Below, piece by piece: positions 18,701 through 27,263 of a stretch of 64,000 nucleotides of DNA (positions are counted from its first letter, which is position 1; the number at the start of each line of letters is the position of its first letter). The notes under the pieces are model-generated. The model was not told where the DNA came from and ran no database searches. It saw only the letters and a program-made list of their open reading frames with translations. Origin of the DNA: Psychroserpens sp041224425 (GTDB taxonomy: Bacteria; Bacteroidota; Bacteroidia; Flavobacteriales; Flavobacteriaceae); the NCBI RefSeq assembly GCF_041224425.1, contig NZ_JBGFGL010000080.1:496001-560000 (forward strand). Direction: 5' to 3'. The translations under genes and the position numbers were made by a program.

Positions 18701-20461
18701 TGAGGCATTTCCTGCTGCATCAGAACTCAACACATAACCTGCGGCCTCATTACCATCTACAAATTGCATACTTCCAACGACATCTAAAGTGGCTGAAGGA
18801 GAGGTATTATTGATGCCTAAGTATTTTTGATGTGTAATTCGCATCGCTTCTTGCATGGGCTCAGTATTGACAGGGCCTTGATGTATGTAAAAGGCAAGTC
18901 CAACATTGTCCTCATCAATTCCAGTTTGCATAGAGGCGATAGCTGTACGTCTAGTGGTATCTCTAGCTGGATGCGCACCACCAAAGGATATAGAACCACC
19001 AACCTCATCAAGGCCAGTAGTATTGCTGCCTCTTATAAAAATTCCGTCTTGGCCAGTATTCCCGATATTGGTGTCAAAAGTGGTTTGTAAACCAATATGG
19101 AGTGGATTTCCAGGTGTATTTGTTCCAATGCCTATTCTACTGTTCGTTCCATCAACAAAAAGTATATTTTGGTTGGTATCACTTTCAACTCTAAAATCAA
19201 TAGTTCTTCCATCTTCGTTAATCGCAATTTCTTGATTGGCATGTTGTATATCAATATAGTTCCAATTTCCAGCATCCATTTCAATTCTATCAGTTGTAAA
19301 ATTTAGAAATGTATCATTGTCACCATCATGTATAATACTCTCACCGGCTACTATATTGCCTTCAACGCGTAAGCCTCCAGTATTCTGAATATCAACAGCT
19401 CCATTATCAGCGGTAATAGTTCGTCCAGCACCAGCACCACCTTGGTCGTAAGCTTGATCTAAAGTGTTGCCACCAAGACTGCTGGCATCTAGAAAACTGA
19501 GTTGTCCGGCACCATCAGTTGCTAAAACTTGATTAATTGTTCCATCAACCGTTGGGAATGCATATCCAGTTCCTGTTGGATTCCCAATTTGAAATTCACT
19601 GTTAGTTCTTAAAAGGTTTCCGGTTGTGGTGTTATCACTCCCAAATTCACCATAAATTAAGGCGTTTGAAGCATTGGCATTGGTGTTTTCAATATAGAGT
19701 TTGTTATTTCCACTTGCGGTACTACCTGCTTGATAGCCCACAAAGACACCGTTACTCCCGTTGTTACCTGTGCCATAGCCTAAATATGTATTGTTGTTAC
19801 CAGATAGATTGTCGTAACCCGCTTGATACCCTAATGCAACATTATTCTCTCCATTGTGATTAAGGAATAAGCTTTCATATCCAATAGCAGTATTATTATC
19901 ACCAAAATAGTTTGATAACATTGTATTGTAACCGATAGCTGTATTATTATTTCCTTGTTCATTGGTGGCTAAAGAGGAATATCCAACGGCTGTATTATTG
20001 GTTCTATTGGCACCTTCTGCAAGACTTAAATATCCTATACCTACATTTCTATTATCGGTTCCATCATCATCATCACCTGCTAAAACTCCAATGTATAATG
20101 AAGATCCATCTTGGGAGCCATCATCATCAGATTTTCCATCCAATAAATCATTTATTTTTTTGGCACCAGTAAGAAATATCCAACTGGATGTTGATTGATC
20201 CCAATAGTAAAAACCCTTGCCAGAACTTGCTGTTCCAGTATAAAACACAAGCATACCATCTTGGGCAGCTGTAGGGTTTGAGGCTGGAAAATTACTAACC
20301 CTTGGGATAAGAATTCCATCTGAATTTGTTGGGCTAGTGACATTACTAGCTTCAATATCTAAAGTCGATTGTGGATTGGTCGTGCCAACACCAACTTGGG
20401 CATGTAAGGTTGTAAAAACCCCTAAACAACATAAACCTAATAAAAGTAGTTTTGTTTTCAT
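15704..20461 (-). CDS. Giant YadA-head-repeat fibre protein with C-terminal S74 intramolecular chaperone
   Basis: This 1585-residue protein starts with a Sec signal peptide ending in LHAQ and the same VGVGTTNPQSTLDIEASN start as its paralogue at 1-3328. It has three blocks of YadA-head-like repeats joined by linkers that repeat DNDWTEVGADIERQ...VYIG and LYIEN...LIYGEF...TGYAFPT. The last 120 residues are a peptidase S74 domain: the self-cleavage serine is expected at about 1465 in NSDRRLKSNI, followed by YEWND, GFIAQELMEVFPEKV and YGDYDAFFVQAIKELN, then a C-terminal coiled coil. In phage tail spikes this domain folds the trimer and is then cut off. No YadA anchor or type IX sorting domain is seen. 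It could be a phage remnant, but no other phage gene is nearby. Confidence 0.9.
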   Translation of the reverse strand: MKTKLLLLGLCCLGVFTTLHAQVGVGTTNPQSTLDIEASNVTSPTNSDGILIPRVSNFPASNPTAAQDGMLVFYTGTASSGKGFYYWDQSTSSWIFLTGAKKINDLLDGKSDDDGSQDGSSLYIGVLAGDDDDGTDNRNVGIGYLSLAEGANRTNNTAVGYSSLATNEQGNNNTAIGYNTMLSNYFGDNNTAIGYESLFLNHNGENNVALGYQAGYDNLSGNNNTYLGYGTGNNGSNGVFVGYQAGSTASGNNKLYIENTNANASNALIYGEFGSDNTTTGNLLRTNSEFQIGNPTGTGYAFPTVDGTINQVLATDGAGQLSFLDASSLGGNTLDQAYDQGGAGAGRTITADNGAVDIQNTGGLRVEGNIVAGESIIHDGDNDTFLNFTTDRIEMDAGNWNYIDIQHANQEIAINEDGRTIDFRVESDTNQNILFVDGTNSRIGIGTNTPGNPLHIGLQTTFDTNIGNTGQDGIFIRGSNTTGLDEVGGSISFGGAHPARDTTRRTAIASMQTGIDEDNVGLAFYIHQGPVNTEPMQEAMRITHQKYLGINNTSPSATLDVVGSMQFVDGNEAAGYVLSSDAAGNASWTNPSTIFTDTDTTYDGTDFALSNQTVPLGQYVRGIDAFGNLIAATDQDSQTLNLVGSTLSILNGNSVNLSSLTDNDWVTVGADIERQNGDVYIGNTANTNNNLYISNRIIDWDNSTYVLDPGGDNRMNEIELDNGTIADPSLYFEGDPDFGFNYDNLNNEIFLSDNGSVALTLRKDGGIEPSNGIKIGGNAGTSNTAATSIFLGTQSGLSNTSGASNIGIGYFSLRSTTTNGSNIAIGTSALRDYVGNAVPGNNLAIGHNTMGSLTGGTLNTALGIGAMQNINFDTTTNVAVGTYSLRNLGSGSGNIALGYSAGNLASGSYNLFLGTSSGFNSSGNRNVFIGHNAGYNAPAGNDMLYIENTNSNTPLIYGEFLSNLLRINGELQVGIPTGTGYAFPTTDGTANQLLATDGSGQLNFVNASTIFTDTDDQTIDTFSFNSSTNVLTLEIENDGVAAQTVDLSSLTDNDWTEVGADIERQSGDVYIGDTSGTDNDLYISNSIIDWDDNSYLIDPGSESFVNEINFDAGSNTDPSITFDADTNTGFYRSEADAIGFTSNGTARMQFTTRGQIEFTNIGNSTFIGFESGQNDDFSNNQNVGVGDYTLTDNTSGQANVALGYLALRNNETGNSNVGVGYGTLFNNISGDFNVALGRNALGSNNDGSQNIGIGNQALSNNTSGDNNVAIGHQALINSTADNNIGIGQTAGNAITSGTRNIAIGYRAQAAHSTGNDNIVLGDRAMDSSTSSSSNIALGRNALTNMTEGDNNIAIGQMALGMNVGASPNAANNNIAIGHQAGQYAEGDNNIYIGYQAGRNDGVASNHLYIENSSADSNNALIYGEFDNDILRFNGDVGIGRTPSTNALEVEGEASKATAGAFIANSDRRLKSNIETISTKTALQKLLSLRGVSYEWNDNQTETKRPEGIQYGFIAQELMEVFPEKVTKDNLGFYQTAYGDYDAFFVQAIKELNNKVETLEAKNAELQEKLNKLEALEARILALEGN
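16265..16935 (-). repeat. YadA-head-like repeat block 3
   Basis: Longest of the three blocks in this gene, with about ten NxAxGxxAL units such as NVALGYLALRNNETGNS and NVAIGHQAL. It lies just before the S74 domain. Limits are approximate. Confidence 0.7.
17630..18060 (-). repeat. YadA-head-like repeat block 2
   Basis: Middle block, with units such as NIAIGTSAL, NLAIGHNTM and NVFIGHNAGYN, ending in the LYIEN...LIYGEF cassette. Limits are approximate. Confidence 0.7.
19680..20070 (-). repeat. YadA-head-like repeat block 1
   Basis: N-terminal block with units such as NVGIGYLSLAEG, NTAVGYSSL, NTAIGYNTM and NVALGYQAGYD, ending in the LYIEN...LIYGEF cassette. Limits are approximate. Confidence 0.7.
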
Positions 20462-20536
20462 AAGACAAGATGTATTAATAGCTATGTGTAAAATTCCTAT
20501 ATTGCTAGAAGATACATTTCATCCTTTTGGGTGATT

Positions 20537-20563
20537 TTTGGTTGACTTGGTTTTGTACTTTTG
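20537..20563 (+). promoter_or_regulatory. Candidate promoter for the TPR histidine kinase
   Basis: TACTTTTG at 20556-20563 fits TAnnTTTG, with a TTTG at 20537-20540. The 15-base spacing is short for this class. The predicted start of transcription is about 17 bases before the ATG at 20586, which supports that start over the upstream TTG at 20538. Confidence 0.45.
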
Positions 20564-20585
20564 TTTCAACAACTTAAAAAAATCA

Positions 20586-22520
20586 ATGCGATATTTTTTA
20601 ACGTACTGCTTTAGTATTGCTTTTTTCAGCTTCGGAATCTCCTTTGCACAAGATGCTAAGCCTGATGCCTATCAAGATAGTTTGCAAAGTGTTATAGATA
20701 AGAACGCTCCTAAAACTTCAATTAAGGAAGCCATGTTTCTATTGGGTGAACATTTAGTTCAACGCGATCCAGAATATGCTGAAACCATTGCTAATAATTT
20801 GTTGAATAATTTTATAAATGTAAAAGACAGTAGTGAATTAAGGCGAACCAATTACATTTTTGCAGCTAGTCATCGTTGGCAAGGCGATTACAAAACAGCA
20901 CTTGAATATTACCAAACCATTTACGATTATTCCAAACGAAAAAAGGACTCCCTTGATATGGCCAAAAGCGGACATTTTATTGGAACCATTAATATGTTTC
21001 TAGGTAACAATGTGCTGTCACAAAATTACTTGATTGAGGTGGCTAGTATTTATGATAAGCTGGGTACTGCAGAGCAAAAAGCTAAAATTAATAAAACCTT
21101 AGCTAGTTTTTATCTCAATATTGATCAGCTCGAAAAAGGTAAGGAGCAATACCTCCTTGCTTTGGAAGAGTTTGAAAAATTACAGGACAGCTCAGGTTTG
21201 TCCAGTGTGAATGCAAATCTTGGATTGTTATATATTGAACTTGGCGAATATGACAAAGCCGAAATGCACTTAATGAAGCAAAAAGCGCTCAATAAAGTCT
21301 TTCCAACCTTACGGGAGATGGGCTTTCACCATGATTTTCTCGGATTGTTACGTCAAGCACAAGGGCGTTTGGAAGAAGCCTATCAAGAACATTTGAAAGC
21401 CCTTCAGATTAGAGAGAATTTAAGTAGCACTTACAATTTATGCGAATCTAAGCTCAATATGGGAGAAGTGCTTATTAAGATGAAGCGTTATCCTGAAGCT
21501 ATTTCACATTTAAAAGATGTATTCACATACGATGAACACGAATCCTTGTACCAACAACAGGCGGCTTATCAATTATTGTCTGAAGCTTATGAAAAACAAG
21601 GCAATCATAAGCGTGCTCTAGAAAATTATAAAGCATTTTCGAAACTCAGTGATTCGATCTATTCAGAAGAATCTTTGGAAATCATTGCTGAAAAGGATGC
21701 CCAATATGAAAAGCAAAAAAAAGATGCCGAAATCGTATTGTTGAACAAAGAAAAAGAAATCTCTGAAACCAAATTATCACGTTCTAGATCCATCATGATC
21801 ATATCCTTAATTGGTCTCGGACTTTTGGCAATTGCCGCATTGGCGTTGTTGAAAATGAATAAAAAAATTAAGAGTAAGAACAATACTATTTCCAAAGCCT
21901 TAAGTGATCGTGAGTTGCTACTTCATGAAACACACCATCGTGTTAAGAACAATCTTCAAATGATTTCAAGCTTGCTGAATCTACAGTCTAAATATGTTGA
22001 AGATCCCAAAGCAATGGAGGTACTTCAAAACGGTAGAAACCGTGTGCAATCTATGGCTATTCTTCACAAAAACCTTTATGCTGGTGAAGATTTAAATATG
22101 GTCAATATCCAAGAGTATTTCAAAGGTTTGGTAAAAAGCATCTTCAGTTCTTATAACAAATCGGATACTGAAGTTATAGCTAATATTAAAGCTGAAGGCA
22201 TCATAATGGATGTTGAAGCAGTAATTCCTATTGGTTTGATCGTGAATGAATTGGTTACAAACTCTTTAAAACACGCCTTTCCGAAGGATAAAGTAGAGCA
22301 GCCCGAAATTACTTTGGAGATGACTGAAACCGATAAAGATTACACGTTGATTGTTAAAGACAATGGCATCGGAATCGCTGATGAGGTGATCAATAAGGGA
22401 GACAATGAATCTTTCGGGCAACGATTAATTCGTTCCTTATCACAAAAACTGAAAGCCAAAATCGAAACTCATAATATTGATGGCACTCAGGTTAAAGTAA
22501 TTGTTCCTAAAAAATCTTAA
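20586..22520 (+). CDS. TPR-containing sensor histidine kinase (HisKA_2 type)
   Basis: I take the ATG at 20586, which begins a good signal peptide (MRYFLTYCFSIAFFSFGISF); the frame could be extended to a TTG at 20538, but that would bury the signal. The periplasmic part is built from TPR helices (for example YKTALEYYQTIY and GEYDKAEMHLMKQKAL). A coiled coil and one membrane helix (SIMIISLIGLGLLAIAALALL) follow. The kinase has the HisKA_2 phospho-acceptor region HETHHRVKNNLQMISSLLNLQ and ATPase boxes NELVTNSLKHAF and DNGIGI. Its likely partner is the LuxR-type regulator at 22517-23131, which ends on the same TTAA tetranucleotide from the other side. It is divergent from the giant fibre gene. 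Confidence 0.9.
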   Translation: MRYFLTYCFSIAFFSFGISFAQDAKPDAYQDSLQSVIDKNAPKTSIKEAMFLLGEHLVQRDPEYAETIANNLLNNFINVKDSSELRRTNYIFAASHRWQGDYKTALEYYQTIYDYSKRKKDSLDMAKSGHFIGTINMFLGNNVLSQNYLIEVASIYDKLGTAEQKAKINKTLASFYLNIDQLEKGKEQYLLALEEFEKLQDSSGLSSVNANLGLLYIELGEYDKAEMHLMKQKALNKVFPTLREMGFHHDFLGLLRQAQGRLEEAYQEHLKALQIRENLSSTYNLCESKLNMGEVLIKMKRYPEAISHLKDVFTYDEHESLYQQQAAYQLLSEAYEKQGNHKRALENYKAFSKLSDSIYSEESLEIIAEKDAQYEKQKKDAEIVLLNKEKEISETKLSRSRSIMIISLIGLGLLAIAALALLKMNKKIKSKNNTISKALSDRELLLHETHHRVKNNLQMISSLLNLQSKYVEDPKAMEVLQNGRNRVQSMAILHKNLYAGEDLNMVNIQEYFKGLVKSIFSSYNKSDTEVIANIKAEGIIMDVEAVIPIGLIVNELVTNSLKHAFPKDKVEQPEITLEMTETDKDYTLIVKDNGIGIADEVINKGDNESFGQRLIRSLSQKLKAKIETHNIDGTQVKVIVPKKS

Positions 22521-23131
22521 TGAAGCAATTCGTTCAAGTATGACATCGTTTCTGAACGTGTATGCGTATCCAATTTTTCGTAAATATTCTTGATGTGCGT
22601 CTTTATAGTATTGATGCTCAAGAATTGATCTTCCGCTAATTGTTGATTGGTTTTCCCTTGATACAAACCTTTCAAGACTTCAAATTCCTTTTCGGTCAAC
22701 GGATTGACTATTAGATTGTTTATGGTTTCTCGATTTAAATCTAAAGGAACGATGAATTTTGAAAAATTATGGAGGGCAATTTCGATGCTTGAAAAAAGTT
22801 CACGTTCATTGAAGGGTTTTACGATATAACCCATAGGAAACGTGTCTTTAGCCTTATCCACAATTTCCTTTCCCGAATATGAGGTGAGATATAGAAAAGG
22901 TGTTTTACGTGTTTTGTTAATGTGTTCCGCAATTTCAAAACCTTCAAAATTACCTTCAAGATTAATGTCTAGCAACACCAAATCGGGTTTTTTACTATCA
23001 ATCACTTCCAAGGCTTCCTCTTTATCATATGCTGTTCCAACCACTTGGTAGTCCACATTGGTAAGCATGTCCCTAATATCTTCAGAGATGATAGGGTCGT
23101 CTTCAACAATTAAAACACGTATAGCTGACAT
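22517..23131 (-). CDS. LuxR/NarL-type response regulator
   Basis: A 204-residue DNA-binding response regulator. The N-terminal receiver has acidic residues EDD, a phospho-acceptor Asp in LVLLDINLEG and the Lys in YIVKPF. The C-terminal LuxR-type helix-turn-helix reads LTEKEFEVLKGLYQGKTNQQLAEDQF followed by SINTIKTHIKNIYEKL. It is the natural partner of the HisKA_2 kinase on the opposite strand. The two genes converge with a 4-base overlap, so they are not in one operon and mutual antisense effects are possible. Its target genes are unknown; the fibre gene is a nearby candidate. Confidence 0.92.
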   Translation of the reverse strand: MSAIRVLIVEDDPIISEDIRDMLTNVDYQVVGTAYDKEEALEVIDSKKPDLVLLDINLEGNFEGFEIAEHINKTRKTPFLYLTSYSGKEIVDKAKDTFPMGYIVKPFNERELFSSIEIALHNFSKFIVPLDLNRETINNLIVNPLTEKEFEVLKGLYQGKTNQQLAEDQFLSINTIKTHIKNIYEKLDTHTRSETMSYLNELLH

Positions 23132-23228
23132 AGAATCAGATTAAAGTTAAATGTAGGGATATAAACTTTAATTGAAAGTTAAGTTTTTTGATAGCTTCTA
23201 ATAAATTTTTTCGATAAACGTTAAGCTA

Positions 23229-24239
23229 TTAACTTTTTACGTAATGTTCAGCTTGCATATTGGTGTTGGTATCCTCTTGGAATTTGGTCATGGTAAATCC
23301 TTTGTGAATGGCATAACTTCCTGTGTCACCTTTTTTGTTCAAAGCAATATAACCAACTTGAAAATCTTTATAGTTACTGTTTGGTTTTGTCACAATGCGT
23401 CTAATAGCTTCTTCACAGGCTTCTTGAGGTGATTTGCCTTGACGCATCAATTCAACCACTAAAAAACTGCCTACGGTTTTCACGACTTCTTCTCCTAAAC
23501 CTGTAGCGACGCAAGCACCAACTTCATTATCTACAAACAATCCTGACCCAATTATTGGTGAATCACCAACGCGTCCTCCCATTTTATAAGCCAGACCACT
23601 AGTTGTACAAGCTCCTGAAATATCACCTTTCTCATCGATTGCCAACATACCGATGGTATCGTGGTTTTCAATATTGATAATCGGTTTGTATTCACTTTTA
23701 ACTTTCCATTCTTCCCAAGCCTTTTTGGATGCTTCGGTTAATAGGTTTTCAGACTTAAATCCTTTTGAAATGGCAAATTGTTCTGCACCTTTTCCTGCTA
23801 GCATGACATGCGGTGTGTCTTCCATAACCTTTCTTGCTACTGAAACAGCATGTGTGATATTTTGCAGGTACACCACAGAACCACAATTTCCATGTTTGTC
23901 CATGATACAAGCATCTAAAGTCACATTGCCATCACGATCTGGCAAACCACCTTTACCAACCGATTGCCCTTCGGCATTGGCTTCTTCAATCATACAACCT
24001 TGCTCCACAGCATCAAGGGCATTGCCATTAGCTTGAAGCACTTCCATCGCTTTTGCCGTGGCATTGGGAACATTCCAAGTGGCTATAACAAAAGGTAGTT
24101 TGGTCTTAGTTTGATTTTCTGTACTTGCAGCTGATGTACTTTTCCCTTTAGGAGATTCAGCGCAATTTACTAAAGAGCTTCCTAGTCCGATACCAACGCC
24201 AATTAAGGAGGTGTTTTTTAAAAAATGTCTACGTTTCAT
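23229..24239 (-). CDS. N4-(beta-N-acetylglucosaminyl)-L-asparaginase (glycosylasparaginase)
   Basis: The enzyme cleaves the GlcNAc-Asn bond left after glycoproteins are degraded. It is an Ntn hydrolase: the nucleophile is the Thr in NHDTIGMLA (about residue 195), followed by MGGRVGDSPIIGSG and VATGLGEEVVKTVGSF, much like the well-studied flavobacterial enzyme. The N-terminus has a twin-arginine-like RRHFLKNTSLIG and a possible lipobox LVNC, so it is exported and maybe lipid-anchored; which route is used is uncertain. It lies 6 bases after the GH92 mannosidase gene, so the two form an operon. It differs from the cytoplasmic asparaginase at 7614 by this signal and by its substrate region. Confidence 0.9.
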   Translation of the reverse strand: MKRRHFLKNTSLIGVGIGLGSSLVNCAESPKGKSTSAASTENQTKTKLPFVIATWNVPNATAKAMEVLQANGNALDAVEQGCMIEEANAEGQSVGKGGLPDRDGNVTLDACIMDKHGNCGSVVYLQNITHAVSVARKVMEDTPHVMLAGKGAEQFAISKGFKSENLLTEASKKAWEEWKVKSEYKPIINIENHDTIGMLAIDEKGDISGACTTSGLAYKMGGRVGDSPIIGSGLFVDNEVGACVATGLGEEVVKTVGSFLVVELMRQGKSPQEACEEAIRRIVTKPNSNYKDFQVGYIALNKKGDTGSYAIHKGFTMTKFQEDTNTNMQAEHYVKS

Positions 24240-24245
24240 GGGTTT

Positions 24246-27197
24246 TTATTTAATAGTGATTTCATCTGCAAACAACCAGCTTCGTCCGTCATGGGCATGC
24301 CCTAAATGCCATTCTGGAAGTTCACCTAGTTTTTTGGCTACAATTTTTACATAACGCGCACTATAACCTTGCATTGAGAATTGCAGTGTTATGATTTCTG
24401 ATTCTTCCGAAGGTTTTGTAGCATCAATTTTTTGAGGTGGTAAATTTTTGTAAAATCGATTCGGATTGTCAGATACATAGCATTCTACTTCGGTAGGATA
24501 GAAAATCCATGAGCGTTGATCTTGTAAAAAATTGATGCTAATCGTATCTATAGGCTTCACGCGTCCTAAATCGACAATAGCTACAAGATCTTCATTCCAA
24601 TAGCCTTGCCAAGTTCCAGTTCTGAAGTCTTTAGTGCCTAAAACACCATCGATTAAGGCATTGTTACCTCCAGCATTGTATTGGTTGGCATATTCAGTTT
24701 CTAAACTGATGGAAATATTTGGGTCAATTTTGTAGAATCGTGTATTAATTTCAGCACTTTTTGTATTGCCTTTTTCTGAATAGATGTTTAATACCGTAGG
24801 CTCAGAAATTGTAAATGGTGATTTGTATTCAGCAAAGTCATTTCCGTCTGTGCTATAATAAATAGAAGCGTCATCATCAATGTTTTTTAAAACGATTTCA
24901 GTTTCACCTTTAAAAGCCACATCTCCTTTAGCAATAAAAGGGGCAGGTACGATGAGGTGGTCTGTAATTTCTGTCTTTGGTTGTTGGCCCTCGCGACTTC
25001 CCCAAACTGCTGGATTGTCATTCATGTAAAACTCTAATGTTCCTCCCTTCATGATTTCTTCATGGGTAAGGTAAGTACGATTTAATTTTTCACCATTCAG
25101 ATAAGCGTATTCAATATAAATGTTTGTATTACTTAAATCATGAGCTGCAATCGTAAAGGTGTTTTCGTTTTCGAGATTAATACTCGCTCTGTCAAAAAGT
25201 GGTGTTCCGATAATATATTGATTGCTTCCTGGTGTTACGGGATAAAATCCAAGGGACGAAAACACATACCAAGCGCTCATTTGTCCACAATCTTCATTGC
25301 CTGAAATGCCATCAGGTTCATTGGTGTAAAGTTCAGTAAGAATTTGATGGACACGTTCCATCGTCTTATGAGGTCTGTTGACAAAATTGTACAGGTAGGC
25401 CATGTGATGACTCGGTTCATTACCATGTGCATACTGACCAATAAGTCCGGTAATGTCGGCTTGATTTCGGCCAGAGGTTTCATTTTCTGCTGAAAACAAA
25501 TTGTCCAAAAGATTTTCAAATGCTGTTTTTCCACCGCAAAGCGTCATAAACCCGGAAATATCCTGAGGCACATAGAAGCTGTATTGCCAAGCATTGGCTT
25601 CGGTATAATTGAAATTCACTTCATAGGGATCAAAAGGAGCAAACCATGTATTTTTAAAGCGTCCACGCATGAATTTGGTTTCAGGATCTAGAATGTTTTT
25701 ATAGTATTGGGCACGTTCCGTATAGGTTTTATACGCATCGTCTTTTCCGAGCGCCTTGGCCATTTGAGTAATCGTCCAATCGTCGTAGGCATATTCCAAT
25801 GTTTTGGAAACCGATTCACTTTCTTCCTCAACAGGGATATAACCAAATTCCTTGTACGATTTCAACCCTAAATGATCACGAGTTGCCGAATGCGTCATGG
25901 CATCAAAAGCTTTTTCGACATCATAATCCTTAATGCCCTTGAGATAAGCATCAGCAATAACAGGAATAGCGTGGTAGCCAATCATACAACCTGTGTAATT
26001 GGCACTCAAATCCCAAATAGGCATAATGCCACCTTCATCGTATTTGGCTAAAAAAGTTTGTATGAAATCGTTGGTTTTATCTTGTTCAATGATGGTGTAT
26101 AAAGGATGGGCAGCACGATAGGTGTCCCAAAGTGAAAACACGGTATAATATTCAAAATCAGAGGTTTGATGTGTTTCTAAATCCATACCTCGATAACGAC
26201 CATCAACATCTTGATAGAGATTGGGCGCAATCATGGTGTGGTACAAAGCTGTATAAAAATTGGTTTTGTAATCTGTATTATCTGAATTGACCACTATTTT
26301 TTCAAGTTGGGATTCCCAAATGTCATTAGCTTCTTTTTTGATTGTGCTAAAACTTTTGTTTCCTATTTCTGAAGTAAGGTTGTTTAGGGCACCTTTTTCA
26401 TCAACGACACTGATGCCCACTTTCACAAAAACAGGATCATTATTTGGATTGTCGAATTCAATGGCTGCTTTTTTACTCAAGAATTTATAGTTTTTGGAAA
26501 TAGGTGTATCACCCTCAAGATAGGTTATGGATTTTATAGGTTTGGAAAACTGAATATTGTAAAACAAACGTTGGTCTTCGGCCCAAGCTTTCGAGTGTCT
26601 ATACCCTGTTAAGGTAGAATCATTAAGCATTTGAATTTTATAATCAAGCAGCTGATCGCGATGCTCAAGATCGAGAATGACAAACTGATTTTCTGATGAA
26701 GGATAAGAATATTTGTGAATCCCACTTCTTTTAGAAACCGTCAATTCCACATCAATATTAATGGAATCTAATGTCACTTTGTAATAGCCAGGCTCAGCAT
26801 ATTCATTTTCATGCGAAAAATATGCACGATAGCCTGGTTTACCATTACTTCCATTATTAAAGTTAATAGCATTTGTAGGCATCAGTAAAACATCTCCATA
26901 ATCGCTAACACCTGTTCCGCTTAAATGTGTATGTGAAAATCCGTAGATGTAATTATCGCTATAGTGGTAGCCTGAACAACCATCCCAACCATCCAATCTG
27001 GTATCTGGACTTAATTGCATCATACCAAAAGGTAAGGTTGCTCCTGGATAAGTGTGACCATGGCCACCTGTACCAATGAAGGGATTGACATAGGTAATCA
27101 AATTAGTGTCTTTTTCAGCTTTTTCAACTGTTATCTCTGACTTACATCCAATAAAAAACAATAGAGAAGTTACGGAAGCAATTAAAATACGATGCAT
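24246..27197 (-). CDS. GH92 alpha-mannosidase, lipoprotein
   Basis: This 983-residue enzyme belongs to glycoside hydrolase family 92, calcium-dependent exo-alpha-mannosidases that trim mannose from N-glycans. Family landmarks are YVNPFIGTGGHGHTYPGAT near the start, GFSHTHLSGTG, and the catalytic region GNEDCGQMSAWYVFSSLGFY. The signal peptide ends in a lipobox (FFIGC), so the protein is probably attached to a membrane facing the periplasm or the surface. The last 250 residues are extra: an Ig-like FN3/CHB-type segment and a galactose-binding-like domain (DLGRVKPIDTISINFLQDQR) that may bind glycan. It is the first gene of the operon with the glycosylasparaginase. Linkage specificity cannot be told from sequence. 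Confidence 0.93.
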   Translation of the reverse strand: MHRILIASVTSLLFFIGCKSEITVEKAEKDTNLITYVNPFIGTGGHGHTYPGATLPFGMMQLSPDTRLDGWDGCSGYHYSDNYIYGFSHTHLSGTGVSDYGDVLLMPTNAINFNNGSNGKPGYRAYFSHENEYAEPGYYKVTLDSINIDVELTVSKRSGIHKYSYPSSENQFVILDLEHRDQLLDYKIQMLNDSTLTGYRHSKAWAEDQRLFYNIQFSKPIKSITYLEGDTPISKNYKFLSKKAAIEFDNPNNDPVFVKVGISVVDEKGALNNLTSEIGNKSFSTIKKEANDIWESQLEKIVVNSDNTDYKTNFYTALYHTMIAPNLYQDVDGRYRGMDLETHQTSDFEYYTVFSLWDTYRAAHPLYTIIEQDKTNDFIQTFLAKYDEGGIMPIWDLSANYTGCMIGYHAIPVIADAYLKGIKDYDVEKAFDAMTHSATRDHLGLKSYKEFGYIPVEEESESVSKTLEYAYDDWTITQMAKALGKDDAYKTYTERAQYYKNILDPETKFMRGRFKNTWFAPFDPYEVNFNYTEANAWQYSFYVPQDISGFMTLCGGKTAFENLLDNLFSAENETSGRNQADITGLIGQYAHGNEPSHHMAYLYNFVNRPHKTMERVHQILTELYTNEPDGISGNEDCGQMSAWYVFSSLGFYPVTPGSNQYIIGTPLFDRASINLENENTFTIAAHDLSNTNIYIEYAYLNGEKLNRTYLTHEEIMKGGTLEFYMNDNPAVWGSREGQQPKTEITDHLIVPAPFIAKGDVAFKGETEIVLKNIDDDASIYYSTDGNDFAEYKSPFTISEPTVLNIYSEKGNTKSAEINTRFYKIDPNISISLETEYANQYNAGGNNALIDGVLGTKDFRTGTWQGYWNEDLVAIVDLGRVKPIDTISINFLQDQRSWIFYPTEVECYVSDNPNRFYKNLPPQKIDATKPSEESEIITLQFSMQGYSARYVKIVAKKLGELPEWHLGHAHDGRSWLFADEITIK

Positions 27198-27263
27198 AGA
27201 ATTTTATTATGGGTAAAAGATAATAAATCTTAAGGTATCGTTAAATACTTTCTTATCTCCTTA

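Noticed and set aside
18906..19235. 109-codon plus-strand frame inside the second fibre gene
   Set aside because: Antisense shadow of the repeat-rich fibre; no independent evidence.
15704..20461. Prophage fragment because of the S74 tail-fibre domain
   Set aside because: No capsid, terminase, integrase, portal or lysis gene in the window; the protein has a Sec signal peptide and a paralogue, as for a cellular surface fibre.
20538..20585. Upstream TTG start for the TPR kinase
   Set aside because: It would overlap the likely promoter and spoil the signal peptide.
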